From Desulfuromonas sp. TF (GTDB lineage: Bacteria; Desulfobacterota; Desulfuromonadia; Desulfuromonadales; ATBO01), in contig NZ_KI421412.1 of assembly GCF_000472285.1 (NCBI RefSeq), positions 324,048 through 387,219 on the forward strand: a stretch of 63,172 bases of DNA. The letters run 5' to 3'. Made by a program: the position numbers and the translations under genes. Shown here in pieces: positions 44,164 to 53,700 of this stretch. The notes beneath the pieces are model-generated. The model was not told the origin of the DNA. It did no database searches and saw nothing but the letters and a program-made list of their open reading frames with translations. Position 1 is the first letter of the stretch, and every line of letters begins with the position of its first letter.

Positions 44164-46203
44164 TCAGTCTCCCAGCAGGGCCTTGATGCCGGCAAAGAAA
44201 CTGCCGGCCATCACCTCCTGCTCCTCCTCGCTGGCGGGGAGCTTCGCCTCGCTGCCTCTCCGGTCGAGGAGAGCCTCGGGGATTTCCTTCAGGAATCGGC
44301 TCGGCACCCGGGGGAGCATCTTGCCGTACTTCTTGCGCTGCTGCGCGTGGAGGAGCACCAGCTGTCGCCGGGCGCGGGTGATTCCGACATAGCAGAGGCG
44401 CCGCTCCTCGTCGATGTCGAAAGTCTCATGGATCGATTTTTTGTGGGGGAGATACTCTTCCTCCAGTCCAACCATGAAGACCACGGGGAACTCCAGCCCT
44501 TTGCTCGAATGAAGACTCATCAGGGTAACGGCGTCCTGGCTGAGCTTCTTCTCCTTGTCGTTCTTACCCGGCCGGTCCTCGTCGTACAGGGAGACCTTGT
44601 CGAGAAATCCGGCGAGGGTCGGGGCGGCCTCCCGCTCCTCGTAGGATGCCATGGCGCTCACCACCTCCTGGACATTTTCCGCTCGCCGCCGGGCCTTGGC
44701 CGGATCGTCGGCCCCCCGGTAGATCTCGTCCTCCAGACCGATCTCCTCGAAGAAGCTCCGGGCCGTCTCGGCCAGTCCGGGACCGCGGGCGAACCGCCGG
44801 CGGTAGCGCTCCATGAGATCGACGAAGGCGGCGATCGCCTCTTTTCCCTTGTCGCTCAGTTCGGCGACCCCGGACGGGTCCCGAAGGACATCCCAGAGGG
44901 GGTTCTCCCTTTCGGCCGAGTGGCGGATGATCCGGTCCGCCGTAGTTTCGCCGATCCCCCGGCGGGGGTAGTTGAGAATGCGCAGGAGGTTCACCTCATC
45001 CCGGGAATTGACCAGCACCTTGAGATAGGCGACGGCGTCCTTGACCTCCTTGCGGTCGAAGAACTGCTGCCCGCCGATGAGGACATAGGGGATGTTCTCG
45101 TAGCGAAGCTGCTCCTCGAAGGCCCGGGACTGCACGTTGGTGCGGTAGAGAATGGCGAAGTCGCGGTACTGCAGTACGTGCCTGAAGCGCTCGGCGTGGA
45201 TGCGCTCCATGACCATGCGCGCCTCGTCCTCCTCATCCATGCAGCGGATGCTTTCGATGCGGGCGCCCGGCCCGTCCGCACTCCACAGGGCCTTTTCCTT
45301 GCGCTTGGCGTTGTTCCTGATCACCGCGTTGGCCGCGGCCAGGATGTTGCCGGTGGAGCGGTAGTTCTGCTCCAGCTTGATCACCGTGGTCCCGGCGAAA
45401 TCCTTCTCGAAATCGAGGATGTTTCCGAGATCGGCGCCTCGCCAGCCGTAGATCGACTGATCGTCGTCGCCCACCACGCAGAGGTTGCGGTGTTTTTCCG
45501 ACAGATATTTAAGGAGGAGGTATTGGGCGGCGTTGGTATCCTGGTATTCGTCGACCAGGAGATAGCGGAACCTCTCCTGGTATTTGGCGAGAGCCTCGGG
45601 GCACTGCCGGAACAGCCGGACCGTCAGCATGAGCAGGTCGTCGAAGTCGACGGCATTGAAGGCCTTGAGCGCCTTCTGGTAGCGGGGATAGACCTCGGCG
45701 GCCATAGTTTCGTAGTCGTCCTGGTGGCGAACCGCGAAGTCCTCGGGGGCCACAAGGCGGTTCTTGGCGTCGGAGATGATCCACAGGATGCGGTCGGCAT
45801 CGAATTTCTTGCCGTCGATGTCGAGCCCCTGCATGATGTCCTTGACCAGACGGGCCTGATCGGAGGCGGCATAGATGGAGAAGTTCCTTTTGTATCCGAG
45901 CCGCTCGATGTCCTCCTTCAGGATGCGCACGCAGAGGGCGTGAAAGGTGGCGACAACCATGCCGGAGGCCCGTTTTTTCCCGACCAGCTCCAGCACCCGC
46001 TCCTTCATCTCCCGGGCCGCCTTGTTGGTGAAGGTGACAGCCAGAATGCTGCCGGCGGGAACTCCCCGCTGGAGCAGCAGGTAGGCGATGCGGTAGGTGA
46101 TGACCCGGGTTTTGCCCGAGCCGGCCCCCGCCAGCAGGAGAAGGGGGCCTTCGTCGTGGCGCACGGCGGTGAGCTGTTCTTTGTTCAGTGTGGTAAGGTC
46201 CAT
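44164..46203 (-). CDS. UvrD/Rep-family superfamily 1 DNA helicase (Rep-like)
   Basis: A 679-residue helicase with all SF1A motifs: Walker A GAGSGKT at about residues 27-33, motif Ia FTNKAAREMKERV, Walker B LLVDEYQDTN, motif III VVGDDDQSIYGWRGAD, motif IV KLEQNYRST, motif V LMSLHSSKGLEFPVVF and motif VI VGITRARRQL. Length and the start (LNKEQLTAVRHDEGPLLLLAGAG) are nearer to E. coli Rep than to UvrD or PcrA, and the C-terminal extension of UvrD is short. It unwinds DNA 3' to 5' in replication restart or repair. No operon partner. Confidence 0.93.
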   Translation of the reverse strand: MDLTTLNKEQLTAVRHDEGPLLLLAGAGSGKTRVITYRIAYLLLQRGVPAGSILAVTFTNKAAREMKERVLELVGKKRASGMVVATFHALCVRILKEDIERLGYKRNFSIYAASDQARLVKDIMQGLDIDGKKFDADRILWIISDAKNRLVAPEDFAVRHQDDYETMAAEVYPRYQKALKAFNAVDFDDLLMLTVRLFRQCPEALAKYQERFRYLLVDEYQDTNAAQYLLLKYLSEKHRNLCVVGDDDQSIYGWRGADLGNILDFEKDFAGTTVIKLEQNYRSTGNILAAANAVIRNNAKRKEKALWSADGPGARIESIRCMDEEDEARMVMERIHAERFRHVLQYRDFAILYRTNVQSRAFEEQLRYENIPYVLIGGQQFFDRKEVKDAVAYLKVLVNSRDEVNLLRILNYPRRGIGETTADRIIRHSAERENPLWDVLRDPSGVAELSDKGKEAIAAFVDLMERYRRRFARGPGLAETARSFFEEIGLEDEIYRGADDPAKARRRAENVQEVVSAMASYEEREAAPTLAGFLDKVSLYDEDRPGKNDKEKKLSQDAVTLMSLHSSKGLEFPVVFMVGLEEEYLPHKKSIHETFDIDEERRLCYVGITRARRQLVLLHAQQRKKYGKMLPRVPSRFLKEIPEALLDRRGSEAKLPASEEEQEVMAGSFFAGIKALLGD

Positions 46204-46295
46204 CTTCTAAAAAAATCCGAGGAGTGAGGCGCAAGGGCTAGAAACGTGAGGGGTGAGAAGTTCGGATCATGCCGTCGTTGTGTTACGGAATTCGC

Positions 46296-46316
46296 GCGTC
46301 ACGCGTCACGCGTCAC
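46296..46316. repeat. Three tandem copies of GCGTCAC
   Basis: Exact 7-base direct repeats in the spacer between the helicase gene and the short reading frame at 46426. No function seen. Confidence 0.7.
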
Positions 46317-46425
46317 GGCATTGTTACCACAGGCGGGCGAATCGGGACAAGGCGCAAAAAATTGTCACCCTGCAGGGAAAAATGACTGCTTGATTTTTTA
46401 CGGTCTTTTGAGTATCTTACGCGCC

Positions 46426-46566
46426 ATGTCAAGAATAATCGTACTCATCGTAGGCCTCGTCTGGGCCTCACTGCTTCTCGTCTCCTGGGGCACGGCTGAA
46501 ACTTCGCCGGCACAGGTCGAAGCCGCTTCCGCCTCCGTCGAGGCGTCCGCCTCTCTCATTCGCTAG
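46426..46566 (+). CDS. Possible 46-residue exported peptide
   Basis: MSRIIVLIVGLVWASLLLVS is a plausible signal peptide or membrane segment and is followed by an Ala/Ser-rich tail. No ribosome site precedes the ATG. It stands alone between two minus-strand genes. It may be a small membrane protein or a chance frame; no homology recognised. Confidence 0.25.
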   Translation: MSRIIVLIVGLVWASLLLVSWGTAETSPAQVEAASASVEASASLIR

Positions 46567-46669
46567 CCGTTTTTCCATCCTCACCTGAATTGTAGGCCGG
46601 AATAAGCGAAGCGTTTCCGGCGCCCCGTCTTGCTGTATCCTTAAGGGCTTGTCGGGAACGGCTGGCGCC

Positions 46670-47626
46670 TTATCCCGGCCTACGGATTTCCGTCCTCGGT
46701 CCTCCGTCCTCTGTCCTCCGAAAAGATCCCTGCCGGCTCCCCCGGCGCGCCAGCTCGTCATCGATGGCATTGAGCACCTCCCACTTGTTGAGCGACCACA
46801 ATGGCGCCATCAGCAGATCCCGGGGACCGTCTCCCGTCAGCCGGTGAATCAGAGTGTCCGGATGGAGGCGCTCGAGAAAATCGCAGGCCAGGGAGATGTA
46901 TTCGGCCTGCTCCAGAATCCTGAGCCCGCCTTTTTCATACATGTCCCCCAATGGGGTCCCCTTGAGTACATGGAGGAGGTGAATCTTGATGCCGTCCACT
47001 CCCAGGCGCGCCATTTCGTCGGCGGTGGCCAGCATCTCGGCCCGGCCTTCCCCCGGCAGTCCCAGAATGATGTGGACGCAGACCCTCAGGTTCCGCTGCC
47101 GGGCGCCGGCGTACGCCTTCAGAAAGGCAGCGTAATCGTGGCCGCGGCGGAGGAAACGCAGGGTCGGATCGTGGATGCTCTGCAGCCCCAGTTCCAGCCA
47201 GAAATAGGTGCGCCGGTGATAGCCGGCGAGCAGGTCCAGGACGTCTGAAGGAAGACAGTCGGGGCGGGTCCCCACGGCCAGCCCCACCACTCCGGAAACC
47301 GCAAGGGCTTCGTCATAGAGTTCCCGCAGATGCTTCGTCGCGGCCCAGGTATTTGAAAAAGGCTGAAAATAGGCGAGAAAGCTTTCGGCTCGGTACTTGC
47401 GGGTCATCACTTCCTTGCCCCGCTCGATCTGCTCTGCTACCGGAAAGCCCCGGTCGATTCCCACCGCCCCTGAACCGCCGGGATCGCAGAAGAGACAGCC
47501 GGGCAGGTCACGGGTGCCGCCCCGGTTGGGGCAGGAGAAACCGGCGTCCACGGAGATCTTGTGAACCCGGCCGCCAAAGTGGCATTTGAGATGTTCGGAA
47601 AATAGTTGGTAACGCTTCTCGGACAT
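46670..47626 (-). CDS. Radical SAM protein of the TIGR01212 (YhcC) family
   Basis: From MSEKRYQLFSEHL at 47626 the product has about 318 residues. The cluster motif is C32-x11-C44-x2-C47 (SCPNRGGTRDLPGCLFC), the spacing of the Elp3-like YhcC family. Further family blocks are AYFQPFSNTWA, VGTRPDCLPSDVLDLL, WLELGLQSIHDPTL, HIILGLPGEGRAEML and KIHLLHVLKGTPLGDMY. Biochemical function of the family is unknown to me. The last 15 residues (RTEDGGPRTEIRRPG) come from a run of GGAC/GAGG repeats in the DNA and look like a repeat that has extended the reading frame. Confidence 0.88.
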   Translation of the reverse strand: MSEKRYQLFSEHLKCHFGGRVHKISVDAGFSCPNRGGTRDLPGCLFCDPGGSGAVGIDRGFPVAEQIERGKEVMTRKYRAESFLAYFQPFSNTWAATKHLRELYDEALAVSGVVGLAVGTRPDCLPSDVLDLLAGYHRRTYFWLELGLQSIHDPTLRFLRRGHDYAAFLKAYAGARQRNLRVCVHIILGLPGEGRAEMLATADEMARLGVDGIKIHLLHVLKGTPLGDMYEKGGLRILEQAEYISLACDFLERLHPDTLIHRLTGDGPRDLLMAPLWSLNKWEVLNAIDDELARRGSRQGSFRRTEDGGPRTEIRRPG

Positions 47627-47660
47627 AGCTGAACTATGATTCACTCGCAAAAACTCAGAG

Positions 47661-47722
47661 GATGGTTAAGCAAAAATTTCGGTCGCCATAACGCAGTAGG
47701 GCGGACTTTTTGCGACGCCATC
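47661..47722. repeat. Short palindromic repeat, relative of 29668-29794
   Basis: Begins GATGGTTAAGCAAAAA and ends CTTTTTGCGACGCCATC, the same inverted ends as the element at 29668. The interior is only about 30 bases and differs. It lies 35 bases upstream of the radical SAM gene and about 165 before the kinase gene on the other strand. Confidence 0.65.
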
Positions 47723-47886
47723 AACTATGCCACCCCGGAGGGTTTTTGAGCAAGGGAAAAGGCCATCTGCGGTGTCTGCGCCAGGAGTGCTTTCCCCCGA
47801 TTGCATTAGTCTTGAGGCCTGTTATACTTGCCCTGTTTTTCCCGCTCTGATCGCTCCGGCCTCCCCTTAGATGTGGTGCATTTGTT

Positions 47887-49533
47887 GTGAAACCTGATTG
47901 CTGCTGGTACAAAGAGAACATTGTTGCCGATGAGTGCCCTTTTCTGGGTATGGGAGAGGAGCACCTCCTCCAGGATCGCCGCCAGAGATTTCTGCGGCGC
48001 TGTCTAGAATGCCCCCGCTTCCGGAATGACTTGCGGACGCTGAGCGATGACCACCGGGGCACCCTGGCCGATCTCCTTCCTGAAGCCTTGGACGAACTGG
48101 CGGCACAGCGCCGGCAGAATCACGAACTCAACAGGCAGATCGAGGTCCGCAACCGGGAGACCAGGTTCCTTTACGAAGTAGGACTGGTACTGCAGAGCTC
48201 GACGGAGATGGACGAAGTCATCGCCATGGCTCTGACCGCCGTCACGGCCGGAAAGGGCTTCGGCCTGAACCGGGCGATCCTGATGCTGGTGGACTCAAAA
48301 CGCAAGCTCCTCAGGGGATACCTGGCCGTCGGACCGCGCAGCCGGGAAGATGCCGGTCGCATCTGGAGAGAGATCGCCGAACGCGACTATCCCCTGAGAG
48401 AGATGGCGCAGCTCTTTTTCCGTGAGAAACTGGCGGCGGAAAGAGAAAAGTTCCAGGATCTCCTCGACAAACTTTCGGTCCCTCTCGATGATCACGATCA
48501 CCTTTTCGTGCAGGCCCTGAACGATCAGCAGTCGCGGCATATCCCTGATATCAGATGCGAGCCTCACCTCGATTCTTCCCGGGCGGAGGCCCTCGGGGTC
48601 AGAGAACTTATCCTGGTTCCCCTCAAAAGCAAGGACCGGCGGGTCGGACTGCTTCTGGCGGACAATATCGTTACCGGCCAGCCCATCGCCGCCGATGATC
48701 TTCATTCGCTGGAAACCTTTGCCATGCCGGTTTCCTTCGCCATCGAGCGGGCCTCTCTCTATGAACGCCTGCAGAGCGAGCTGAAAAACCTGACGGAAGC
48801 CAACCGCCGGCTCGGCGAACAGCAGGAACTGATCCTGCGCATGGAAAAGATGGCACTGGTGGGGAAACTTACCGCCAGCATTTCCCACTCGATCCGCAAT
48901 CCGATGACCATCATCGGCGGTTTCGCCCGAACCCTGAATCGCAACATCCCCGTCGATGACCCCAATCGGCCGTACGTCGAATCGATCATGCGGGAGGCCA
49001 GACGGCTGGATGGTGTTCTGGAGGAGGTGCTGAGCTACTCGGAATCGCTCCATCCCACCTACGACCGATGGGACATCAACCACCTGGTTACTGAAGTTTA
49101 CTCCGGTCTGCGGGAGGATCTGGAGACAAACGACGTCAACTGCCGGCTCGTGCTTGCCCCCGACCTTCCTCTGGTGATGGTCGATTTCAAGAAGATCGTC
49201 TATTGCCTGCGCAGCATCATCCGTCTGGCGCTGACGGATATTCCCCGCGGGGGTGAGATGGAAATTTGCACCGCACGCAAGGAGAACGAACTGAGCATCA
49301 TCCTCTCCCATGGCGGGAAGGCCTTGCACCCGGAAACGATCAGGGCAGTCACCTCGGAATCATTTTCGGAGGCGAGACAGGGCGGCGGACTCGGTCTCGC
49401 CCTGTGCGCCCGTATCCTTGAGGATCATGGCTCGGATCTGGAAATCAGGGGACGTGAAGGAGCTGGAACGTCCTTTGTCATACGCCTGCACATCGCAAAG
49501 GAGGAAAGCTATGGCCCGTCTGTTGGTGGTTGA
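47887..49533 (+). CDS. GAF-domain sensor kinase-like protein with degenerate ATPase motifs
   Basis: Starts with GTG. The N-terminus carries a cysteine cluster (C5, C6, C17, C39, C42; pattern CCWYK..CPF..CLECP). A GAF domain spans about 90-290. HisKA has H334 in SISHSIRNPM. In the ATPase domain the usual N-box Asn is absent (IVYCLRSIIRLAL) and the G1 box DxGxG is replaced by SHGGKAL, whereas the G2 box GGGLGLAL is kept. Kinase activity is therefore doubtful. No membrane helix, so the protein is cytosolic. The stop lies 23 bases inside the receiver gene that follows, so the two are translationally coupled. The cysteines may bind a metal or cluster. Confidence 0.8.
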   Translation: MKPDCCWYKENIVADECPFLGMGEEHLLQDRRQRFLRRCLECPRFRNDLRTLSDDHRGTLADLLPEALDELAAQRRQNHELNRQIEVRNRETRFLYEVGLVLQSSTEMDEVIAMALTAVTAGKGFGLNRAILMLVDSKRKLLRGYLAVGPRSREDAGRIWREIAERDYPLREMAQLFFREKLAAEREKFQDLLDKLSVPLDDHDHLFVQALNDQQSRHIPDIRCEPHLDSSRAEALGVRELILVPLKSKDRRVGLLLADNIVTGQPIAADDLHSLETFAMPVSFAIERASLYERLQSELKNLTEANRRLGEQQELILRMEKMALVGKLTASISHSIRNPMTIIGGFARTLNRNIPVDDPNRPYVESIMREARRLDGVLEEVLSYSESLHPTYDRWDINHLVTEVYSGLREDLETNDVNCRLVLAPDLPLVMVDFKKIVYCLRSIIRLALTDIPRGGEMEICTARKENELSIILSHGGKALHPETIRAVTSESFSEARQGGGLGLALCARILEDHGSDLEIRGREGAGTSFVIRLHIAKEESYGPSVGG

Positions 49534-49870
49534 CGATGAAAGAGATATCCGGCATCTCTATGCGGCTGAACTGGAGGACGAAGGGTACCAGGTGGAGTCC
49601 GTCGGGACCGGAGCCGAAGCCGCCGAGCTGCTTAAAAACCAGGAATTCGATCTGATCGTCCTGGATATACAGATGAAGGGGGAAAGCGGACTGCAGCTTC
49701 TGCAGAACATCGTCAAGGAGCGATCGGACCTGCCGGTCATCCTCTGCACGGCATTCAGCTGCTACAAGGATGACTTTTCCTCCTGGCTAGCCGATGCCTA
49801 TGTGGTCAAAAGCTCCGATCTCACGGAGCTGAAAGAAGAGATCCGGCGGGTCCTGAAGAAGAAGACCTGA
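49511..49870 (+). CDS. Stand-alone receiver (REC) domain protein
   Basis: A 119-residue protein from the ATG at 49511, preceded by AAGGAGG. D8, D9 and phosphoacceptor D52 (LIVLDIQMK), T in LCTAFS and K in YVVKSSD give a complete receiver. No output domain follows. The start lies inside the end of the kinase gene, so these are partners. It may dephosphorylate, bind a target protein or pass phosphate to another domain. Confidence 0.88.
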   Translation: MARLLVVDDERDIRHLYAAELEDEGYQVESVGTGAEAAELLKNQEFDLIVLDIQMKGESGLQLLQNIVKERSDLPVILCTAFSCYKDDFSSWLADAYVVKSSDLTELKEEIRRVLKKKT

Positions 49871-49877
49871 AAAAATC

Positions 49878-49924
49878 GTGAGGGGTGAGGGGTAACAGCG
49901 CCTCTACTCCTCACTCCTCACCCC
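49878..49924. repeat. Purine/pyrimidine hairpin spacer
   Basis: GGGGTGAGGGGT and ACTCCTCACCCC (49882-49893, 49913-49924) form a 12-pair stem with one mismatch. The same GTGAGG/CCTCAC text appears in the spacer near 46220-46260. It follows the receiver gene. No T-tract. Confidence 0.55.
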
Positions 49925-49993
49925 GGTTGGCAAACTGCCGACACAGCAAACCAACGATCGATCAATCACGCATTATCGGAGGAGAATGTATTT

Positions 49994-52513
49994 ATGAAAG
50001 CGGTTCTCATGGCGGGGGGGTTCGGCACCCGCATCCAGCCCCTGACCATCAACATGCCCAAGCCGATGATCCCGCTCGTCAACCAGCCCATTATGCTCCA
50101 CATCATCGAACTGCTGAAGAAGCACGGGATCGACGAGCTGGTTCTGCTTCTCTATCATCAGCCCGAAATCATCAAGAACTTCTTCGGCGACGGCAGTGAA
50201 TTCGGGGTACGCATCACCTATGTCACCCCCCTCGAGGACTTCGGCACCGCCGGGGCGGTCAAGGCGGCAGCCAAATACCTGGACGAGCGATTTCTCATCA
50301 TCAGCGGCGATCTCCTTACCGATTTCGACCTTTCCGAGGTCATCAAATTTCACGAGGAAAAAAAGGCCAAGGCGACCATCACCCTGACTTCGGTGAAGGA
50401 CCCTCTCCAGTTCGGCGTGGTCATCACCGACAAGGAAGGCCGGATCACCAAGTTCCTTGAAAAACCGGGATGGGGAGAGGTCTTCTCGGACACCATCAAC
50501 ACCGGCATCTATGTTCTGGAGCCGGAGGTGTTGGATATGATCCCCGAAGGGGAAAACCGGGACTGGTCCAAGGACATTTTCCCGGCCATGCTGGAGGAGA
50601 ACGCCCCCCTGTTCGGCTGCAGCCTCAGCGGTTATTGGGCGGACATCGGCAACACAGACGCCTACCTGGAAGCCTGCCATGACATAACGCAGAATCGAGT
50701 ACAGATCCTGACCAGGGAAAAGCCCATAAAAACCGAAGGTGGAGAGGTTTTTATGGGTGAAGAGACGCTGATCGCCAGCGGCGATTATTCGCAGTTGGAG
50801 GGGATGGTGGTCCTTGGCGACAACACCCATGTACTCGGCGATGCCCGCCTGAAGAACTGCACCGTGGGCCGCAACTGCGTCATCGAGGACGGCGCCGAAC
50901 TCGAAGACGCCGTCCTCTGGGACAACGTCTATCTCAGGAAAGGCTGCCGCATCAAGGGTGCGGTTCTGGGCAATAATGTCCGGGCGGGCCAGGGGGTGAC
51001 CATCGAGGAAGGAGCCATCATCGGCGATGAGACGACCATCGGCGATGATGCCTTCATAAAAAAAGACATCAAGGTGTGGCCGCGCAAGGCGATCGAAGGA
51101 GGTTCCATCGTCACCACCAATCTGATCTGGGGAGAGAAGTGGCGCAAGAGCCTTTTCGAGGGGGCGCAGGTGCGCGGGCTGACCAATGTCGAGCTGACCC
51201 CCGAATTTACCGCCAAGCTGGGCGCCGCCTATGCCTCCACCCTGCCGAAGGACGCCTTCGTGCTGGCCGGCCGGGATGCGGTCCGCGCCTCGCGCATGCT
51301 CAAGCGCTCCTTTGTGGGCGGTCTCCTTTCGGCGGGAGTCAACGTCCGGGACATCAAGATGGTTTCCCTGCCGGTGCTGCGCTACAAGCTCACCACCTTC
51401 GGCGAGGTCGGCGGTGTACATTTCCGTCAGTCCCCCGAGGATCCCGCGTCCACGGAAATCGTTTTCTTCGATGCCGACGGGGTGGAGATCTCCTCCGCCA
51501 TGGCCAAGGGGATCGAGCGGGTTTATTACAAAGAGAACTTCCGCCGCGTGCATTACACCGAGCCCGGCGGCATCTCCGAGATACCCCGCATTTACGACTA
51601 CTACCGGGAGGGGTTCCTGCGGGCCGTCAACAGCGAAGTCCTGCGGGCGGCAAAACCGAAGGTAGTGATCGACCTCAACCACTCACCGGCGGGACATCTC
51701 CTCCCTGATCTTCTGACGGAACTCGGCTGCGAGGTGATCGAGCTCAACTCCCATGTACATGAAAACGGCGGCGGCAGCACCCCCGAGCAGGACAGCCGCT
51801 CGATGGAACAGCTCTCGCGCATCGTCGAAACCCTGGGAGCCACCGCGGGATTCTGGCTCGGGCCTTCGGGGGAACGGATTAAACTCATCGACGAAACCGG
51901 AGAGGTCCTTTCCAACACCGAGGCTCTCGTGGTCCTGACCGCCCTCGTGTGCCGGGGGGAACGCCGCGGCAGTCTGGTCCTGCCGGTTCCGGCCCCTCTG
52001 GCCGTGGAGGAACTGGCCCAGGAGTTCGGATTGACCGTACAGCGCACCAAGACGGACGGACGCTCTCTGGTGGAGGCCGCACAGAACCGCCAGGTGCAGC
52101 TTGCCGGCACCATGGACGGCCGCTTCGCCTTCCCATCCTTTCAATCCAATTTCGACGCCCTCTTCACCGTGGCCAAAACCCTGGAGCTGCTGGCCCGGAC
52201 CGGGGAGACCCTGGGAAGCATCCGCCGGACCATCCCCCGCCGGGCCTATCGGCACCTGCAGATTCCCTGCTCCTGGGAGCTCAAGGGAGGAATCATGAGA
52301 AAGATGAGCGAAGATTCCGTCGACCTGGAGGCCTCCTTCATCGACGGCGTCAAGGTTCAGATCGATGGCGACTGGGTGCTTCTTCTTCCCGACCAGCACC
52401 GTCCCATCGCTCATATCGTCGCAGAATCCGGGGACAGTAACAGGGTGGACAAATTGCTCGAAACCTATCGGGACAAAGTAGAAGGGTGGAAACAGGAACT
52501 GCTGGCAAGCTGA
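49994..52513 (+). CDS. Sugar-1-phosphate nucleotidyltransferase / phosphomannomutase-like fusion
   Basis: An 839-residue protein. Residues 1-230 are a nucleotidyltransferase (MKAVLMAGGFGTRIQPLT, PKPMIPLVNQPIM, FLISGDLL region, WADIGNTDAYL). Residues about 250-370 are left-handed beta-helix repeats (TVGRNCVIEDGAELEDAVL). From about 380 it is a phosphohexomutase-like domain: GGVHFRQSPEDP stands where mutases carry TASHNP, so the catalytic serine loop is altered, as I recall from this fused family in Geobacter-like and cyanobacterial genomes. Likely makes GDP-mannose or a related sugar nucleotide. An AGGAG ribosome site precedes the ATG. Confidence 0.82.
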   Translation: MKAVLMAGGFGTRIQPLTINMPKPMIPLVNQPIMLHIIELLKKHGIDELVLLLYHQPEIIKNFFGDGSEFGVRITYVTPLEDFGTAGAVKAAAKYLDERFLIISGDLLTDFDLSEVIKFHEEKKAKATITLTSVKDPLQFGVVITDKEGRITKFLEKPGWGEVFSDTINTGIYVLEPEVLDMIPEGENRDWSKDIFPAMLEENAPLFGCSLSGYWADIGNTDAYLEACHDITQNRVQILTREKPIKTEGGEVFMGEETLIASGDYSQLEGMVVLGDNTHVLGDARLKNCTVGRNCVIEDGAELEDAVLWDNVYLRKGCRIKGAVLGNNVRAGQGVTIEEGAIIGDETTIGDDAFIKKDIKVWPRKAIEGGSIVTTNLIWGEKWRKSLFEGAQVRGLTNVELTPEFTAKLGAAYASTLPKDAFVLAGRDAVRASRMLKRSFVGGLLSAGVNVRDIKMVSLPVLRYKLTTFGEVGGVHFRQSPEDPASTEIVFFDADGVEISSAMAKGIERVYYKENFRRVHYTEPGGISEIPRIYDYYREGFLRAVNSEVLRAAKPKVVIDLNHSPAGHLLPDLLTELGCEVIELNSHVHENGGGSTPEQDSRSMEQLSRIVETLGATAGFWLGPSGERIKLIDETGEVLSNTEALVVLTALVCRGERRGSLVLPVPAPLAVEELAQEFGLTVQRTKTDGRSLVEAAQNRQVQLAGTMDGRFAFPSFQSNFDALFTVAKTLELLARTGETLGSIRRTIPRRAYRHLQIPCSWELKGGIMRKMSEDSVDLEASFIDGVKVQIDGDWVLLLPDQHRPIAHIVAESGDSNRVDKLLETYRDKVEGWKQELLAS

Positions 52514-52614
52514 ACCGGAAACTCGTTAGTGTCCATCCGGAGTTTCCGGATGAACACAAGCTCGGCCTGTAAGAAAGCATGACTTGAGCCCTTGCCGGGG
52601 GGAAAGGTTCCGTT

Positions 52615-53655
52615 TTGTCCGAACTGCGCTGGGATCCTCTAAAAAAGACCTGGGTGATCATCACTCTGGAGAGAGGGCGCCGCCCGAGAGACTTCATGAA
52701 TGACCGCAAGCAGGTCAACATGACCGTCTGCCCTTTCTGTTACGGACGTGAAGACAAGACCCCAAGGGAGATCTTTGCCATCCGCACGGACGGTAGCAGG
52801 CCCAATACGCCCGGCTGGAAAGTGCGGGTCATCCCCAACAAATATCCGGTGCTGCGTATTGAGGGGGAGCTCGAAAAGAGGGGAGTGGGAATCTATGATG
52901 CCATGAACGGCATCGGCGCCCATGAAGTGGTCATAGAAACTCCCGATCACGACAGAAGCCTGGCCGAACTCGCCCCGGCCGAAATAACCGATGTGCTCAA
53001 GGCCTACCGGGCTCGACTTCTCGATCTGCGCAAGGACCCCCGGTTTCGCTATATCCTTCTGTTCAAGAACCACGGCGTCGAAGCGGGAGCCGCCATTCCC
53101 CACTCCCATACCCAGATCATCGCCGTTCCGATTACTCCGAACCTGACGGCGACCGAGCTTTCCGTCTGCCAGGAATACTATAAAAAGAAGGAACGCTGTC
53201 TCTTCTGCGATCTTCTGGCACAGGAGCGGGAGGACCGACGGCGCATCATCCGCGACGACGGAAATTTTGTGGTTTTTGCCCCCTATGCCTCCCGTTTTCC
53301 CTTTGAGGTTCGGATTGCACCCGCTCGCCACAGTCATGATTTTGCCCTGATGGCCGACCACGAGCTGTCCGCGCTGGCGGAAGCTCTGAAGGATGCCCTG
53401 CTGCGGATGCGCAGCGTTCTGCGGGACCCGCCGTACAACTTCCTCCTGCACACCTCCCCCCTCATGCATCTGAGACTGGGAAAGCCGGGGTACTGGGGAT
53501 CGATCCCCTATGATTTCCACTGGCATATCGACCTGGTCCCCCGTCTGACCAATAATGCCGGATTCGAATGGGGCACGGGATTCTTCATGAATTCCACCCC
53601 TCCGGAGGAGGCGGCCCGCTTCATGAGGGCCGTGGACCTCTCCATGAGCCTTTGA
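52615..53655 (+). CDS. galT: Galactose-1-phosphate uridylyltransferase-type HIT protein
   Basis: Starts with TTG; a GGGGGGAAAGG tract lies upstream. A 346-residue protein. Zinc-binding CPFC (C39, C42) and a second CLFC motif, and the active-site motif H163-S-H165-T-Q167, with H165 the predicted nucleophile; GalT usually has HPHxQ. The later H-x-H pair (YDFHWHIDLVPR) fits the second HIT domain. It transfers UMP between UDP-glucose and galactose-1-phosphate, but relatives act as ADP-sugar phosphorylases, so substrate is not certain. The neighbours are carbohydrate enzymes. Confidence 0.82.
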   Translation: MSELRWDPLKKTWVIITLERGRRPRDFMNDRKQVNMTVCPFCYGREDKTPREIFAIRTDGSRPNTPGWKVRVIPNKYPVLRIEGELEKRGVGIYDAMNGIGAHEVVIETPDHDRSLAELAPAEITDVLKAYRARLLDLRKDPRFRYILLFKNHGVEAGAAIPHSHTQIIAVPITPNLTATELSVCQEYYKKKERCLFCDLLAQEREDRRRIIRDDGNFVVFAPYASRFPFEVRIAPARHSHDFALMADHELSALAEALKDALLRMRSVLRDPPYNFLLHTSPLMHLRLGKPGYWGSIPYDFHWHIDLVPRLTNNAGFEWGTGFFMNSTPPEEAARFMRAVDLSMSL

Positions 53656-53700
53656 TAACCTGTTCCACAGGGTAAAGAGACGATACTTCTGAAAAACGAG

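Noticed and set aside
46291-46320. CRISPR array
   Set aside because: The repeats are three abutting 7-base copies with no spacers.
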